NCBI GenBank assembly: GCA_030525685.1
Contig: JAUNEG010000013.1
Location: 1 to 64,000 of the forward strand
Length of the DNA: 64,000 nucleotides
Reading direction: 5' to 3'
Source: Atopobiaceae bacterium
GTDB taxonomy: Bacteria > Actinomycetota > Coriobacteriia > Coriobacteriales > Atopobiaceae
A model generated the notes under the pieces. That model was not told the origin of the DNA and did not search any database. It saw nothing but the letters and a program-made list of their open reading frames with translations. This document shows, piece after piece, positions 1 to 8,330 of the stretch. The translations under genes and the position numbers were made by a program. How positions within the stretch are numbered: position 1 is the first letter of the stretch; each line of letters opens with the position of its first letter.

Positions 1-1231
1 CCGCGAAGTGGCCGCGGCGCGGGAAGAGCTCCGCCGCGCGCGGGAAGAGCGCGGAACAGGTGGCCATGAAGTAGTCGTCGGTCATCGAGGAGATGAAGTC
101 CACCACGGTGCGGTCGAGGTCGCTCTCCCAGTCGTAGCTACGGCCGTAGAACGCTTGGCGCCGCTCGAGCGGCCCCACGTGGTGCGCAAAGATCGCCGCG
201 CGCTCGTCCCCTGAGCGCAGCGCCTCGAGCTCGTGGTCGTAGAGCGCCGAGAAGAGCTCGGCGATCTCGTGTGAGAAGTCCCCGTTGACCTCGCCCGCGC
301 CATAGATCTTCTCGTAGTTCTCGCGCTTGGCGCGGCGCATCTCGGCAAAGCCCTCCTCGGAGAGCGCGATGTGATCCTCGCCCACGCTGTTCTCCACGAC
401 GTCCGCCACAAAGGCGGCGAGCGCCCAGGCGTTGTAGCCGCCGCCCAGGCCGTCGTCAAAGGTCCCCTCGTCGGCAAGGCCCGCCGTGATCGCGTCCTGG
501 CGGTCTTTGCCCACGTAGGCGATGATGTCAGAGACGCGCACCACGCAGCCCTCGAGCGTCATGGGACGCAGGTGAGAGATCGTCTCGGCGCCGCGCTCCC
601 AGCAGCAGGCCACCACGCGCTCGAAGGTGTCGAACTCCGCCAGACCGCTCGTCTCAAAGCGCTGGAGCTCAAACTCCCCGTTGTGGCAGAGTGCGCCATC
701 GAGCACCTGCAGGCTCACGTTGCGCCCGGCGAGCTCGTCCATGACGCGCACGCTCTGGACGTTGTGGAAGAACCAGCGGCCCGTGCGCTCATGATAGGCG
801 TCGGAGAGGAAGCGCTCGCCGGCGTGGCCGAAGGGCGTGTGACCCAGGTCGTGACCCAGGGCGATCGCCTCGATGAGGTCCAGGTTGAGGCCGAGCGCGC
901 GGCCGATGTCACGAGCCACCCGTGCCACGAGCTGCACGTGCAGGCCACGACGGCAGAGGTCGTCGTCGGCGCGGAACGAGAAGACCTGCGTCTTTCCCGC
1001 CAGGCGATTGTAGGCCGGGAGGTGCATGACCTTCTCGGCGTCGCGCACGAAGGCGGGGCGCAGCGCGGTGTCACGGTCGCGCTCGCAGGGGTCGCGGCGG
1101 ATGGCTGAGACGTCTCGGCAGGCAAACGGCGAGAGGCTTCCGGAGGCCAGGCGCTCGGCAACCAGGGCCGAGGCGCGCTCGGAGAGCCGCCCGGTGAGGC
1201 CGGGCGCGAGCCTGTTCTGGGGTATCGACAT
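1..1231 (-). CDS. dgt: dNTP triphosphohydrolase (dGTPase-like), 3' end beyond window
   Basis: HD-domain deoxynucleoside triphosphate hydrolase that releases tripolyphosphate from dNTPs and so adjusts the dNTP pool. Reading from ATG at 1231, a conserved N-terminal start (about residues 40-65 include LPAYNRLAGKTQVF) is followed near residue 120 by the metal-binding HD signature ALGHDLGHTPFGHAGE; later conserved blocks such as DIIAYVGKDRQDA follow. At least 410 codons are open to the window edge, so the C-terminus is missing only because the window ends. The start lies 1 base after the stop of the upstream ATP-grasp-like gene, so the two are probably co-transcribed and translationally coupled. 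The substrate cannot be read from sequence; dGTP specificity is not certain. Confidence 0.9.
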   Translation of the reverse strand, partial: MSIPQNRLAPGLTGRLSERASALVAERLASGSLSPFACRDVSAIRRDPCERDRDTALRPAFVRDAEKVMHLPAYNRLAGKTQVFSFRADDDLCRRGLHVQLVARVARDIGRALGLNLDLIEAIALGHDLGHTPFGHAGERFLSDAYHERTGRWFFHNVQSVRVMDELAGRNVSLQVLDGALCHNGEFELQRFETSGLAEFDTFERVVACCWERGAETISHLRPMTLEGCVVRVSDIIAYVGKDRQDAITAGLADEGTFDDGLGGGYNAWALAAFVADVVENSVGEDHIALSEEGFAEMRRAKRENYEKIYGAGEVNGDFSHEIAELFSALYDHELEALRSGDERAAIFAHHVGPLERRQAFYGRSYDWESDLDRTVVDFISSMTDDYFMATCSALFPRAAELFPRRGHFA

Positions 1232-1232
1232 G

Positions 1233-2624
1233 CTAGTCCCTGACGACGAGGCAGCCCATGGTGGCTTGGTTGGGCCACGGGCCGTGGCTGCCCTCGTAGC
1301 CGCCGCGCGCGTAGACGCCACCAAACTGACCGCGGAAGAGGTACAGGCCGAGGATGTTCTCGACCTCCACGGTCTCGCCGGCGCGGCTCTCGTCCTCGCC
1401 GACGGCCGGCGCGCCCAGAACCGCGGGCGAGCGATAGGCGCTCGGACGCTCCTGGATCACGCCGCCCTCCTCGGCGCAGGCGAGAAGGACGCGCCACCAG
1501 TCGTCGCGGTCGTCGTAGGAGTCTCCGGCAACTGCCTCGTTGGCACGATAGGCTCCCATCGGGCGGGCAAGCCAGCGGCCGGGCTCGGCGAGATAGGGCG
1601 TGAGGTCGCTCTCTCGCGTGAGCAGGTGCGTCTCGGGCACGTGCGCACGGACGAAGGCAAGCTCCTCGTGGTCGAGCACGTCCTCGACGGCGTCGGAGGA
1701 GAGCACGGCGAGAAGCGCGTTTGTGGAGACGGGCCACGTCCTGAAGCCGCCGACCACGCAGGCGAGGCCGCGGCGGGCGGCCTCGACGAGCGCCTCGGCT
1801 CCGGCACAGGGCTTCTCGAGCATCTCGGAGAGGAGCGCGCGACGGTAGACGCAGCCGATGGGGCCCTGGGAGTCGACGAGGCGACGGTGGCCGCCGGCCT
1901 CCTCGATGCGCAGGTCGCGGATGTCAACGAAGCGCGCGAAGACGCCCTCGTCGGCGAGGCGCTCGATGATGTCCGAGAACTCGCTCGCGGAGGCGGACTC
2001 GGGATAGTCCACGATGCCCACGGCGGGGCGCTCCGGGTGACGCGTGTCGGTGTCGGCGTTTGCCCAGGACATATAGGTCTCGCGCAGGGCGTCGATGACG
2101 CCGCCGGTGACGTCGAAGGTCTCCACCTCGGGGTGGAGCTCGGCAAAGCGACGGTAGGTCTCGGTCAGCTGGGCGGCGCGCGTGACCTCGACGGAGGCCG
2201 TCATGCCGAGCGAGCTGTCCGTGGCAGCGCCCACCACGGTGAAGTCGCCCGTCTCCTCGTCGAAGAGCACGTCGATGCGTGCGAAGGGGATGAGCTGTTC
2301 GTAGCCGGTGGGGAGGAGCGAGAGGGCCTCGGCCTCCTCGGGGAGGCAGAAGCGGGCGCGGAAGTCCTTGTCGCTCAGGAAGCGCGCCGTGACGCGCTCG
2401 AGAACGCGACCCATCGTCTCGGCGGCGTCGCGCAGGATGCCCAGTTCGGCGCTGCAGAGGATCTTAGGGGTGACGGACCAGGTGGGGGTTCCCTCCCGGT
2501 TGGCAACGGGATGGGCAGAGGCAAGGTAGGACGCGGCGATCTCTCGACCCTCCACGTCTCCGCCAAGGTCGCGCATGATGCCGAGATACTCGTCCTCGAG
2601 CGCGCGACCATGAAGATTGCTCAT
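1233..2624 (-). CDS. ATP-grasp-like protein (glutathionylspermidine-synthase-like fold), function unknown
   Basis: 463-residue cytoplasmic protein. The segment around residues 113-130 (FARIDVLFDEETGDFTV) and the C-terminal region around 425-455 (LYLFRGQFGGVYARGGYEG) resemble the substrate and nucleotide regions of circularly permuted ATP-grasp proteins such as glutathionylspermidine synthases, which form amide bonds at the expense of ATP. That family call rests on pattern resemblance only. ATG 2624 has GAGGAA seven bases upstream. It is the first gene of a likely two-gene unit with the dNTP triphosphohydrolase, whose start is one base past this stop. No signal peptide or membrane segment is visible. 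Substrate unknown. Confidence 0.5.
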   Translation of the reverse strand: MSNLHGRALEDEYLGIMRDLGGDVEGREIAASYLASAHPVANREGTPTWSVTPKILCSAELGILRDAAETMGRVLERVTARFLSDKDFRARFCLPEEAEALSLLPTGYEQLIPFARIDVLFDEETGDFTVVGAATDSSLGMTASVEVTRAAQLTETYRRFAELHPEVETFDVTGGVIDALRETYMSWANADTDTRHPERPAVGIVDYPESASASEFSDIIERLADEGVFARFVDIRDLRIEEAGGHRRLVDSQGPIGCVYRRALLSEMLEKPCAGAEALVEAARRGLACVVGGFRTWPVSTNALLAVLSSDAVEDVLDHEELAFVRAHVPETHLLTRESDLTPYLAEPGRWLARPMGAYRANEAVAGDSYDDRDDWWRVLLACAEEGGVIQERPSAYRSPAVLGAPAVGEDESRAGETVEVENILGLYLFRGQFGGVYARGGYEGSHGPWPNQATMGCLVVRD

Positions 2625-2779
2625 GGGTTCCTCGATTCGTATTGGTGCCGCAGGGCGGCAGGTAACGAGACAATTTTACGTTTTACCCATCGGCGAGGCA
2701 AAAACCAGCGACTTTGAAGCCGAGATTTATGGTTCTTCGATGAAGCGACGAGGGGCTTTTGCGGGAACGCCGAGCGATG

Positions 2780-2891
2780 CGCAGGTTGTGCGCACGCTTC
2801 ATAGTTTGATGCTCTTCTCGCCAGGGCGTTTACCTGGGGCTATGCGGTTCGCTGCCTTTTATCAACATCTTAATTGTGCGCACAACCTGCG
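2780..2891. repeat. 112-bp intergenic inverted-repeat element, possible divergent relative of the 99-bp family
   Basis: Lies in the 340-base gap 2625-2964. Perfect 16-base inverted arms CGCAGGTTGTGCGCAC (2780-2795) and GTGCGCACAACCTGCG (2876-2891); a further copy of the arm tail, GTGCGCACAACCTT, follows directly at 2897-2910. The centre holds a CTTCTCGCC motif adjoining a small hairpin (CCAGG GCGTTTA CCTGG), the same arrangement seen inside the 99-bp elements. The rest of the gap (2640-2760) is AT-richer and probably holds the promoter of the ATP-grasp-like gene, but no clear -35/-10 pair was found. Confidence 0.65.
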
Positions 2892-2964
2892 AGAGAGTGC
2901 GCACAACCTTCCAGAGACTGGGCTTGGGAGCCGGCCTAGCTGCAGAGCGGGGGCGAGAAGAGCC

Positions 2965-4296
2965 TCAGCGCCGAGAGCGCCGAGACCTGCGGCCCTTCGA
3001 GGAGGGGTGCTTCTTGCGCTCGCTCTTTTTTGGACGGGACTTGGGAGCGGCGGGACGAGGTGCCGCAGTAGGCGCGCGCTCCTCGGTCTCCGGCTCGGCG
3101 GGCGCGGCGGGCTCCCCCGTCGTCTTGGGCGCCTCCGGCTCCTCGGGCGTCTCCCGCTCAGCCGATCGCCCCGACTCTTCCCGCTCCTCCGGCTGCGCCT
3201 CAACGTCCTTCTCGCCAACCAGACCCATGACGGCATACAGGCGCCCCGCGATCATCTCCTGGCCACGCGGGCCCGGGTGGTCGGAGCCGTCCGCCAGAAG
3301 CTCACCGAGGCGGTCCCCGTCGAGCAGGGTCGAGGCGTCCACGAGCGTCATGGAGGGGTGCCTTCCAGCCGCATCCGAGATGATGTCGTCCACCTCGGCA
3401 AAGCAGCTCCTCGGGTGCGTGGGGTAGACGTCCTCGGTGTGGGGCGGGACGCCGAGCACCCACGTGGGCGTCTCCGGCCAGGCGGAGGCGACCTCCGAGA
3501 GATAGGCGCGCACGTCGCGGCCTATCGCCGAGGCCGCGCACGGCTCGTATCGATAGTTCTCGCCAAGCTCCACAACGATCGCCGCGGGGTCGAGTTCCTC
3601 CATGCCCCAGAGCGAGCCCGGCTGGAACACCTGGCCGCCAACGCCCTGGTTGACGAGGTCGAGACCAGCCCTCCTTGCGAGAAGCGCCGGCCAGGTGGCG
3701 GCGGGCTGATCCGCCACGAACCCCTGTGCTATGGAGTCTCCGAGCACGAGAAGGGTCCTTCGCTCGGCAATGGGGCCGAGGTGGCCGCCGTCGAAGAAGA
3801 CGTCGCGAACCGCGCAGGTCGTGAGACAGGGAAGCCACACGCGCACGCGCCTGCGGCGACCCATCCCCGGCAGGGCGACGGGGTCGGCGGGGTCTGCACC
3901 CGGCTCCGAAAGGTCAATCTCCACGAGGTGGCGGTCATCCGGGCGCACCGCCACGGGCGGGAGGTCGTCGATCTCCACGGACACCACGCCCGGGTCAGGA
4001 GCGGACCCCGAATGGCGCTCCACGTCTCGCAGCGTCGAGACGGTACCGCGTGGGACGGCCCCCGGGGCGACCTCGACGCTCACGTGAGAGGCATCGGTCT
4101 CAAACTCGAGGCAGACTCCGGCCGTGCACGCGGCCATGCGCTTGTAGAGGCCGGGATGCCAGGCGCGCACGCTGCCGAGCGCCCGCAGCTGGGCGGTCGT
4201 GAAGCGCACGGGGCGCACCCAGCCCTCGCTCTCGGGAGCGCATCCCACGCAGCCGTGGAGCAGGTCTGCCGCACGCGACGTTGTAGACAAAGCCAT
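2965..4296 (-). CDS. SGNH/GDSL-type hydrolase with basic C-terminal tail
   Basis: 443-residue esterase/acylhydrolase-type protein. An N-terminal jelly-roll-like SGNH_N region (about 1-180) precedes the hydrolase domain: block I GDSIAQG with the nucleophile Ser near residue 188, the oxyanion Gly in NQGVGGQ, a modified block III ELGENY (Asn position altered from GxND) and the catalytic Asp/His in DGSDHPGPRG. The last about 100 residues are low-complexity, Pro/Glu-rich then very Arg/Lys-rich (RPKKSERKK), suggesting a nucleic-acid- or membrane-contacting tail. ATG 4296 was chosen; an in-frame GTG at 4329 is possible and neither has a perfect ribosome site. No signal peptide. Substrate unknown. 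Confidence 0.75.
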   Translation of the reverse strand: MALSTTSRAADLLHGCVGCAPESEGWVRPVRFTTAQLRALGSVRAWHPGLYKRMAACTAGVCLEFETDASHVSVEVAPGAVPRGTVSTLRDVERHSGSAPDPGVVSVEIDDLPPVAVRPDDRHLVEIDLSEPGADPADPVALPGMGRRRRVRVWLPCLTTCAVRDVFFDGGHLGPIAERRTLLVLGDSIAQGFVADQPAATWPALLARRAGLDLVNQGVGGQVFQPGSLWGMEELDPAAIVVELGENYRYEPCAASAIGRDVRAYLSEVASAWPETPTWVLGVPPHTEDVYPTHPRSCFAEVDDIISDAAGRHPSMTLVDASTLLDGDRLGELLADGSDHPGPRGQEMIAGRLYAVMGLVGEKDVEAQPEEREESGRSAERETPEEPEAPKTTGEPAAPAEPETEERAPTAAPRPAAPKSRPKKSERKKHPSSKGRRSRRSRR

Positions 4297-4333
4297 GGAG
4301 TACCCCGCTCTTGACGGATAGCTTCCCACCCAT

Positions 4334-4349
4334 TGTCACACATGTGACA
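4334..4349. promoter_or_regulatory. Candidate operator TGTCAC-N4-GTGACA
   Basis: A 6-bp inverted repeat spaced by ACAT, located between the stop of the upstream metallophosphoesterase and the start of the SGNH hydrolase. The symmetry resembles binding sites of dimeric helix-turn-helix regulators. No cognate regulator can be named. Confidence 0.35.
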
Positions 4350-4401
4350 CGTCAGGCGTCCGCTCAACCCAGGAGCGCGTCTTCGTTTGGGTTTCCGTGG
4401 C

Positions 4402-5178
4402 TCACTCGCCCTCGAGCACGGGCTCGTAGAACTCCTCGCCGTCCTCGAGCCTCACCATGAGCACCTGGCCAAAGCCGACACCGCCGGCGGCGCCGCAGTC
4501 GATGTCCCAGCGGTCGCGCTCCTCCCCCACGCGAACCATGCGCGCGAGACCATCGTCGGAGACGGGAGGGCGGTCGAGGGAGAACGCCATGTTCTCGAGG
4601 TAGGGCGTGGGCGTGTGCCCGGCGATCACGATGGGGCCGGAGCCGTCGGCCGCGAGGCCCTTCTCGGCACCCCAGAACTCCTCGCGAATCCACGTGAGGT
4701 CTTCGGGCTCCTGGGCGAGGAGATATGCCTGTGCCCCCTCCTCGTCCCAGACCTCCGGAACCGGGGCGTCCAGGCGCACACCGGCGTGAGCCATGAGGAA
4801 CAGCTGCTCGCCCACGCGCGCAAACGCCGAGCGCGGAAGCTCTGCCACCCAGTTGAGGAGGTCGTTGGCCTCGTCCACGTCTAGGGCCTCGAGCCCGTCG
4901 GAGGTGGACGCTCCCCCGTTGATCGCCCAGTTCATCGATGCGAGGGGGTCGTCACGGTTATCTATGCACGAGAGCATGAGGTCCTCGTGGTTCCCCATCA
5001 GGGCAACCGCACCCGGGAGCGCGCGCACCAGCTGGAGCACGCCCACGGGGTCGGGGCCGCGGTCGATCATGTCGCCCAGGCAGATGATCCGGTCGTCATC
5101 GGAGGGCGAGACGCGCATGAGCACGCGCTCGAGCGTCGCACGATGACCGTGCACGTCGGAGAAGACATACGTGGACAT
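4402..5178 (-). CDS. Metallophosphoesterase (PPP-type serine/threonine phosphatase or ApaH-like)
   Basis: 258-residue dinuclear-metal phosphoesterase. Metal and catalytic motifs appear in family order: DVHGH near the N-terminus, GDMIDRGPDP, GNHE, then HAG and GHTPT. This set defines the calcineurin-like PPP superfamily, which dephosphorylates proteins or hydrolyses diadenosine polyphosphates; which applies here is not decided. ATG 5178 is preferred over an in-frame ATG 36 bases upstream because GAGGAGG sits about 8 bases before it. The gene is separated from the Vsr gene by about 105 bases and probably has its own promoter. Confidence 0.85.
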   Translation of the reverse strand: MSTYVFSDVHGHRATLERVLMRVSPSDDDRIICLGDMIDRGPDPVGVLQLVRALPGAVALMGNHEDLMLSCIDNRDDPLASMNWAINGGASTSDGLEALDVDEANDLLNWVAELPRSAFARVGEQLFLMAHAGVRLDAPVPEVWDEEGAQAYLLAQEPEDLTWIREEFWGAEKGLAADGSGPIVIAGHTPTPYLENMAFSLDRPPVSDDGLARMVRVGEERDRWDIDCGAAGGVGFGQVLMVRLEDGEEFYEPVLEGE

Positions 5179-5283
5179 GGACGCAACCTCCTCGAAAAGC
5201 TCCCCGGGGCCCATCCGCTCAACCAGACTAGCACCTCGCGACGCCCGTGTCTGCGCCGGAAACGCCGGACGGGTGCCTTTGCC

Positions 5284-5814
5284 CTAGCGGCGCCTGCCCC
5301 GACGCCGTCCACGAGCCGTGCGCAGGCGCCATGCGGGAGACGACCCAACGTCCACCACATGCGCAGGGAGGTGCCCCTCCCCCGCCTCGCGGACCTCGGC
5401 GACGATTCTTGCCATCGTAGCGTCAAATCGCTCGCGCTTGAGCTGGCACTCCCAGACAACGAGCACCGTCCACCCAGCCTCCATCAGAAGCCGTACGTTG
5501 CGCTCGTCGCGGGCACGGTTGCGCGCGAACTTCTCCTCCCAGAACTCTGGGTGCGTCTTGGGGCGAGAAGGACCGCAGAACGGGCACCTATGCCAGAAGC
5601 ACCCATTGATCTGAATCGCCACGCGCCTGCCCGGAAAGCAGACGTCGGGCTTGCCGGGCGCCTTCTTCCAGTGGAGGCGGTAGCCGGTGAGGCCCGCCTC
5701 CCTGAGCGCAGACCTGACCCTGAGCTCGGGTCCCGTGTTCTTGGACCGGTTGGCTTGCATAACGTGGCGCGTCGCCTCGGAGGACGCCGCGGGAACGCCC
5801 GAACGAGCTACCAC
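5284..5814 (-). CDS. vsr: Very short patch repair endonuclease (Vsr)
   Basis: 176-residue T:G mismatch endonuclease that nicks 5' of a mismatched T produced by deamination of 5-methylcytosine. Family hallmarks: the N-terminal NRSKNTGPEL-type segment, the catalytic region KPDVCFPGRRVAIQINGCFWHRC with its Zn-coordinating Cys/His residues, and THPEFWEEKFARN with the following RDERN block. GTG 5814 overlaps the stop of the upstream phospholipase gene by a few bases, with GGGGAGAAGG before it. The C-terminus is Arg-rich. Vsr genes usually neighbour a cytosine methyltransferase; none lies in this window. Confidence 0.88.
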   Translation of the reverse strand: MVARSGVPAASSEATRHVMQANRSKNTGPELRVRSALREAGLTGYRLHWKKAPGKPDVCFPGRRVAIQINGCFWHRCPFCGPSRPKTHPEFWEEKFARNRARDERNVRLLMEAGWTVLVVWECQLKRERFDATMARIVAEVREAGEGHLPAHVVDVGSSPAWRLRTARGRRRGRRR

Positions 5815-6773
5815 GCGACCTTCTCCCCAGGCTCCGTGGGATTGCCCTCAAAGTTGAGGTCCGCCGTGAGCTCGCGCGAGGCGGCGAGGTCAAAGTCGGG
5901 CGAGAAGAGCTCGTCGACGGTCGGCAGCACGCGAGCGCGGGCGGCGTCGTAGAGGTCCCAGAAGCTCGCGGTGCTCTTCTCGTGCGTGAAGGGATTCTCC
6001 CACGGCCGGTGGTCGCGGTTGTCGAAGTCGGAGGTGTCCTCGGGACGCGCGCGGTGCGACATGGAGCGAACGAGCGAGAAGGGCTCGCGGGTCACCAGGC
6101 GCTCGACGGTGCCCAGGAGGTCGCGCTTGCGGCCTGACGGGGAATCGAAGACGCGCTGCACCAGGCGAAACTCCCGCACCGCCGTGGAGAAGGTCCTCGG
6201 GTCGATCGCGCGCTCGAAGATCCAGAGCGCCGCGTAGAAATAGAGCTTGTCGATGGCGGCGAGGGTGGCGCGCGAGGCGGCAAGCGTGCGCTCGTGCGGA
6301 CGCCAGCGCTCGACGGTGCGACCGGTCAGCGCGTAGAGGGCCATCTCGTCGAAGTCGCGCTCGATCTCGGCGTGGACGCGGGAGCGGGCGGACTCGTCCA
6401 GCCCCGGGACGCCCGCGGAGCAGATGCCGTTCTGCCAGAAGTAGACGAAGGGGTGGATCGTGGAGTCGAGCAGCCAGTGGCAGGCGAAGCCGGCGACGTA
6501 GGCGCGGGCGATCTGGCGCTCGCGGCCCTCCAGGCGCAGCGCCGCCTCGCGCATGGCGAGAAGGACCTCGGCGGGCGCGCTCGCGTGCAGGGCGTTGCCG
6601 AGCGGGGACCACTTGTGCATGAGCGGGTCGATCGTGAGGTAGAAGAGCGGGTCCGGGCCCTGGTTGCCCAGGAGGAACGCGTCCCGCTCGGCAGGCGTGC
6701 GCAGGTTCAGGAGGCTGGTCGCGTCCTCGAGGACGCCGCGGCCAAAGAGATCGTGCGTGAGAATAGCAGGCAT
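5808..6773 (-). CDS. Zinc-dependent phospholipase C family protein
   Basis: 321-residue protein of the zinc-dependent phospholipase C / S1-P1 nuclease-like fold. The N-terminus PAILTHDLFGRGVLE supplies His/Asp ligands, followed by LLGNQGPDPLFY and the helix GFACHWLLDSTIHPFVYF, whose His and Asp residues are the typical trinuclear zinc ligands. Bacterial cytoplasmic members of this family are mostly uncharacterised; no signal peptide is visible, so extracellular phospholipase activity is doubtful. ATG 6773 is chosen over an upstream in-frame ATG because AAGGGG lies just before it and homologues start with MPAILTH-like sequence. It overlaps the downstream vsr gene and forms a unit with it. Confidence 0.82.
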   Translation of the reverse strand: MPAILTHDLFGRGVLEDATSLLNLRTPAERDAFLLGNQGPDPLFYLTIDPLMHKWSPLGNALHASAPAEVLLAMREAALRLEGRERQIARAYVAGFACHWLLDSTIHPFVYFWQNGICSAGVPGLDESARSRVHAEIERDFDEMALYALTGRTVERWRPHERTLAASRATLAAIDKLYFYAALWIFERAIDPRTFSTAVREFRLVQRVFDSPSGRKRDLLGTVERLVTREPFSLVRSMSHRARPEDTSDFDNRDHRPWENPFTHEKSTASFWDLYDAARARVLPTVDELFSPDFDLAASRELTADLNFEGNPTEPGEKVAW

Positions 6774-6930
6774 GGGGGCCCCTTCGTCGTCGCCTGTGTC
6801 GATTATGCCCCATTCGGCAGGGCGTCGTTCTTCTCGCCGCCCTCTCACCGCCGTTACGCACTTCTTACGCGCCGCGCGTCCCCAACTCGCCTAACATAGA
6901 GGCGTTGTGGCGTCGCAGGAAAGGAAGCAC

Positions 6931-8160
6931 ATGGCGCATCAGAAGATGACCAAGGCCGAGAAGAGCTGGATCGTCTACGACGTGGGCAACTCCGCGCTCG
7001 TCCTTCTCGCCACGAGCGTGATCCCGATCTACTTCTCCTCGCTCTCCGCCGACGGCGAGGTCGTGGTGGCCTGGAGCTACGCCGAGACGGTGGCGTCGCT
7101 GATCATCGCGCTGCTCATGCCCGTGCTGGGCTCCATCGCGGACATGCAGGGCATGAAGAAGAAGTTCATCGTGGGCTGCGTGGGCACGGGCGTCGTGGCC
7201 ACGGTTGCGCTGGGCTTCGTGACCACGGCGCTCGCGTTCCTCGTGATCTACGTGATCTCCTCCGTGGCGCTCAACTCGTCGATGGTCTTCTACGACGCGC
7301 TCTTGGTGGACACCACCACCGACGAGCGCATGGACGAGATCTCGTCGGCGGGCTACGCCTGGGGCTACATCGGCAGCTGCGTGCCCTTCATCGCGTGCCT
7401 GGGCGTGGTCCTGGGCTATAAGGCCCTGGGCATCACGATGCAGACCGCCATGCAGATCGCGTTCATCATCACCGGCGTCTGGTGGGCCGCCTTCACGGTG
7501 CCCCTGCTCAAGAACGTGCAGCAGCTCCACTTCAAGCCGCGCGCCCCGCACGCCGTGAGCCGCGCCGTCCGCGGCCTGACCGGCACGCTGCGCGAGATCT
7601 GGGCGAACCAGGCGATCCGCTACTACATGATCGCGTACTTCTTCTACATCGACGGCGTACACACCATCATCAAGCTCTCCACGAGCTACGGCACCGAGCT
7701 GGGGATCGACTCCACGCAGCTCGTGCTGGCGCTTCTCGTCACGCAGTTCGTGGCATTCCCGAGCGCCATCATCTACGGGCGCCTCTCGTCCAGATACGGC
7801 ACGCGCCGCATGCTGCTGATCGCGATCGCGGCCTACTTTGGCATCACGCTCTTTGCCGCCTTCTTCCTGCGCTCCGCCACGGAGTTCTGGCTCCTGGCGG
7901 TGCTCGTGGGCATGTTCCAGGGCGGCATCCAGGCGCTCAGCCGCTCCGAGTTTGGCAAGCTCTGCCCCAAGGAACGTGCCAATGAGTACTTTGGCTTCTT
8001 CGACATCTTTGGCAAGTACGCCGCAATTCTCGGCACGTTCCTGGTGGGTACATTCACCGCGCTCACCGGCAACTCCAGCCTGGGCGTGCTCTCGATTGCC
8101 GTGCTCTTCGTGGCGGGGTTTGCCACGATGCTGCGCGTACCCGAGCGCGCGGAGGCGTAG
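6931..8160 (+). CDS. MFS transporter (UMF1-like)
   Basis: 409-residue integral membrane permease with about twelve hydrophobic segments. The start WIVYDVGNSALVLLATSVIPIY and the later AGYAWGYIGS and SRSEFGKLCP segments fit the UMF1/Atg22-like branch of the major facilitator superfamily. The transported substrate is unknown. ATG 6931 has AAAGGAAG seven bases upstream. It stands alone, divergent from the phospholipase gene and convergent with argD, and ends ahead of a perfect hairpin terminator at 8211-8260. Confidence 0.85.
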   Translation: MAHQKMTKAEKSWIVYDVGNSALVLLATSVIPIYFSSLSADGEVVVAWSYAETVASLIIALLMPVLGSIADMQGMKKKFIVGCVGTGVVATVALGFVTTALAFLVIYVISSVALNSSMVFYDALLVDTTTDERMDEISSAGYAWGYIGSCVPFIACLGVVLGYKALGITMQTAMQIAFIITGVWWAAFTVPLLKNVQQLHFKPRAPHAVSRAVRGLTGTLREIWANQAIRYYMIAYFFYIDGVHTIIKLSTSYGTELGIDSTQLVLALLVTQFVAFPSAIIYGRLSSRYGTRRMLLIAIAAYFGITLFAAFFLRSATEFWLLAVLVGMFQGGIQALSRSEFGKLCPKERANEYFGFFDIFGKYAAILGTFLVGTFTALTGNSSLGVLSIAVLFVAGFATMLRVPERAEA

Positions 8161-8210
8161 GCGCTCTTCTCGCCAAGCTCTTGTTGTCAAGCTCTTGTCG
8201 CACCTCTATC

Positions 8211-8260
8211 AAGAACCCCGACCCACGCATGCCGAGAAGGACGCGTGGGTCGGGGTTCTT
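8211..8260. terminator. Bidirectional hairpin terminator with GAGAAGGAC in its loop
   Basis: A perfect 18-bp stem (AAGAACCCCGACCCACGC and its complement) closes a 14-base loop that carries the recurring motif CCGAGAAGGAC. It lies between the convergent MFS and argD genes and can serve both; the stem ends in A/T-rich bases on both sides. Confidence 0.88.
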
Positions 8261-8330
8261 GTCCAAACGGACAGAAAAGCCGCGCGGGATTCTTGGCTAG
8301 ACCAGCCGAGAAGAACGACGGGCCGACGCC

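Noticed and set aside
2840-2915. tRNA or other small structured RNA in the 2.6-2.96 kb gap
   Set aside because: No T-loop GTTCRA sequence or cloverleaf; the structure is an inverted repeat only.
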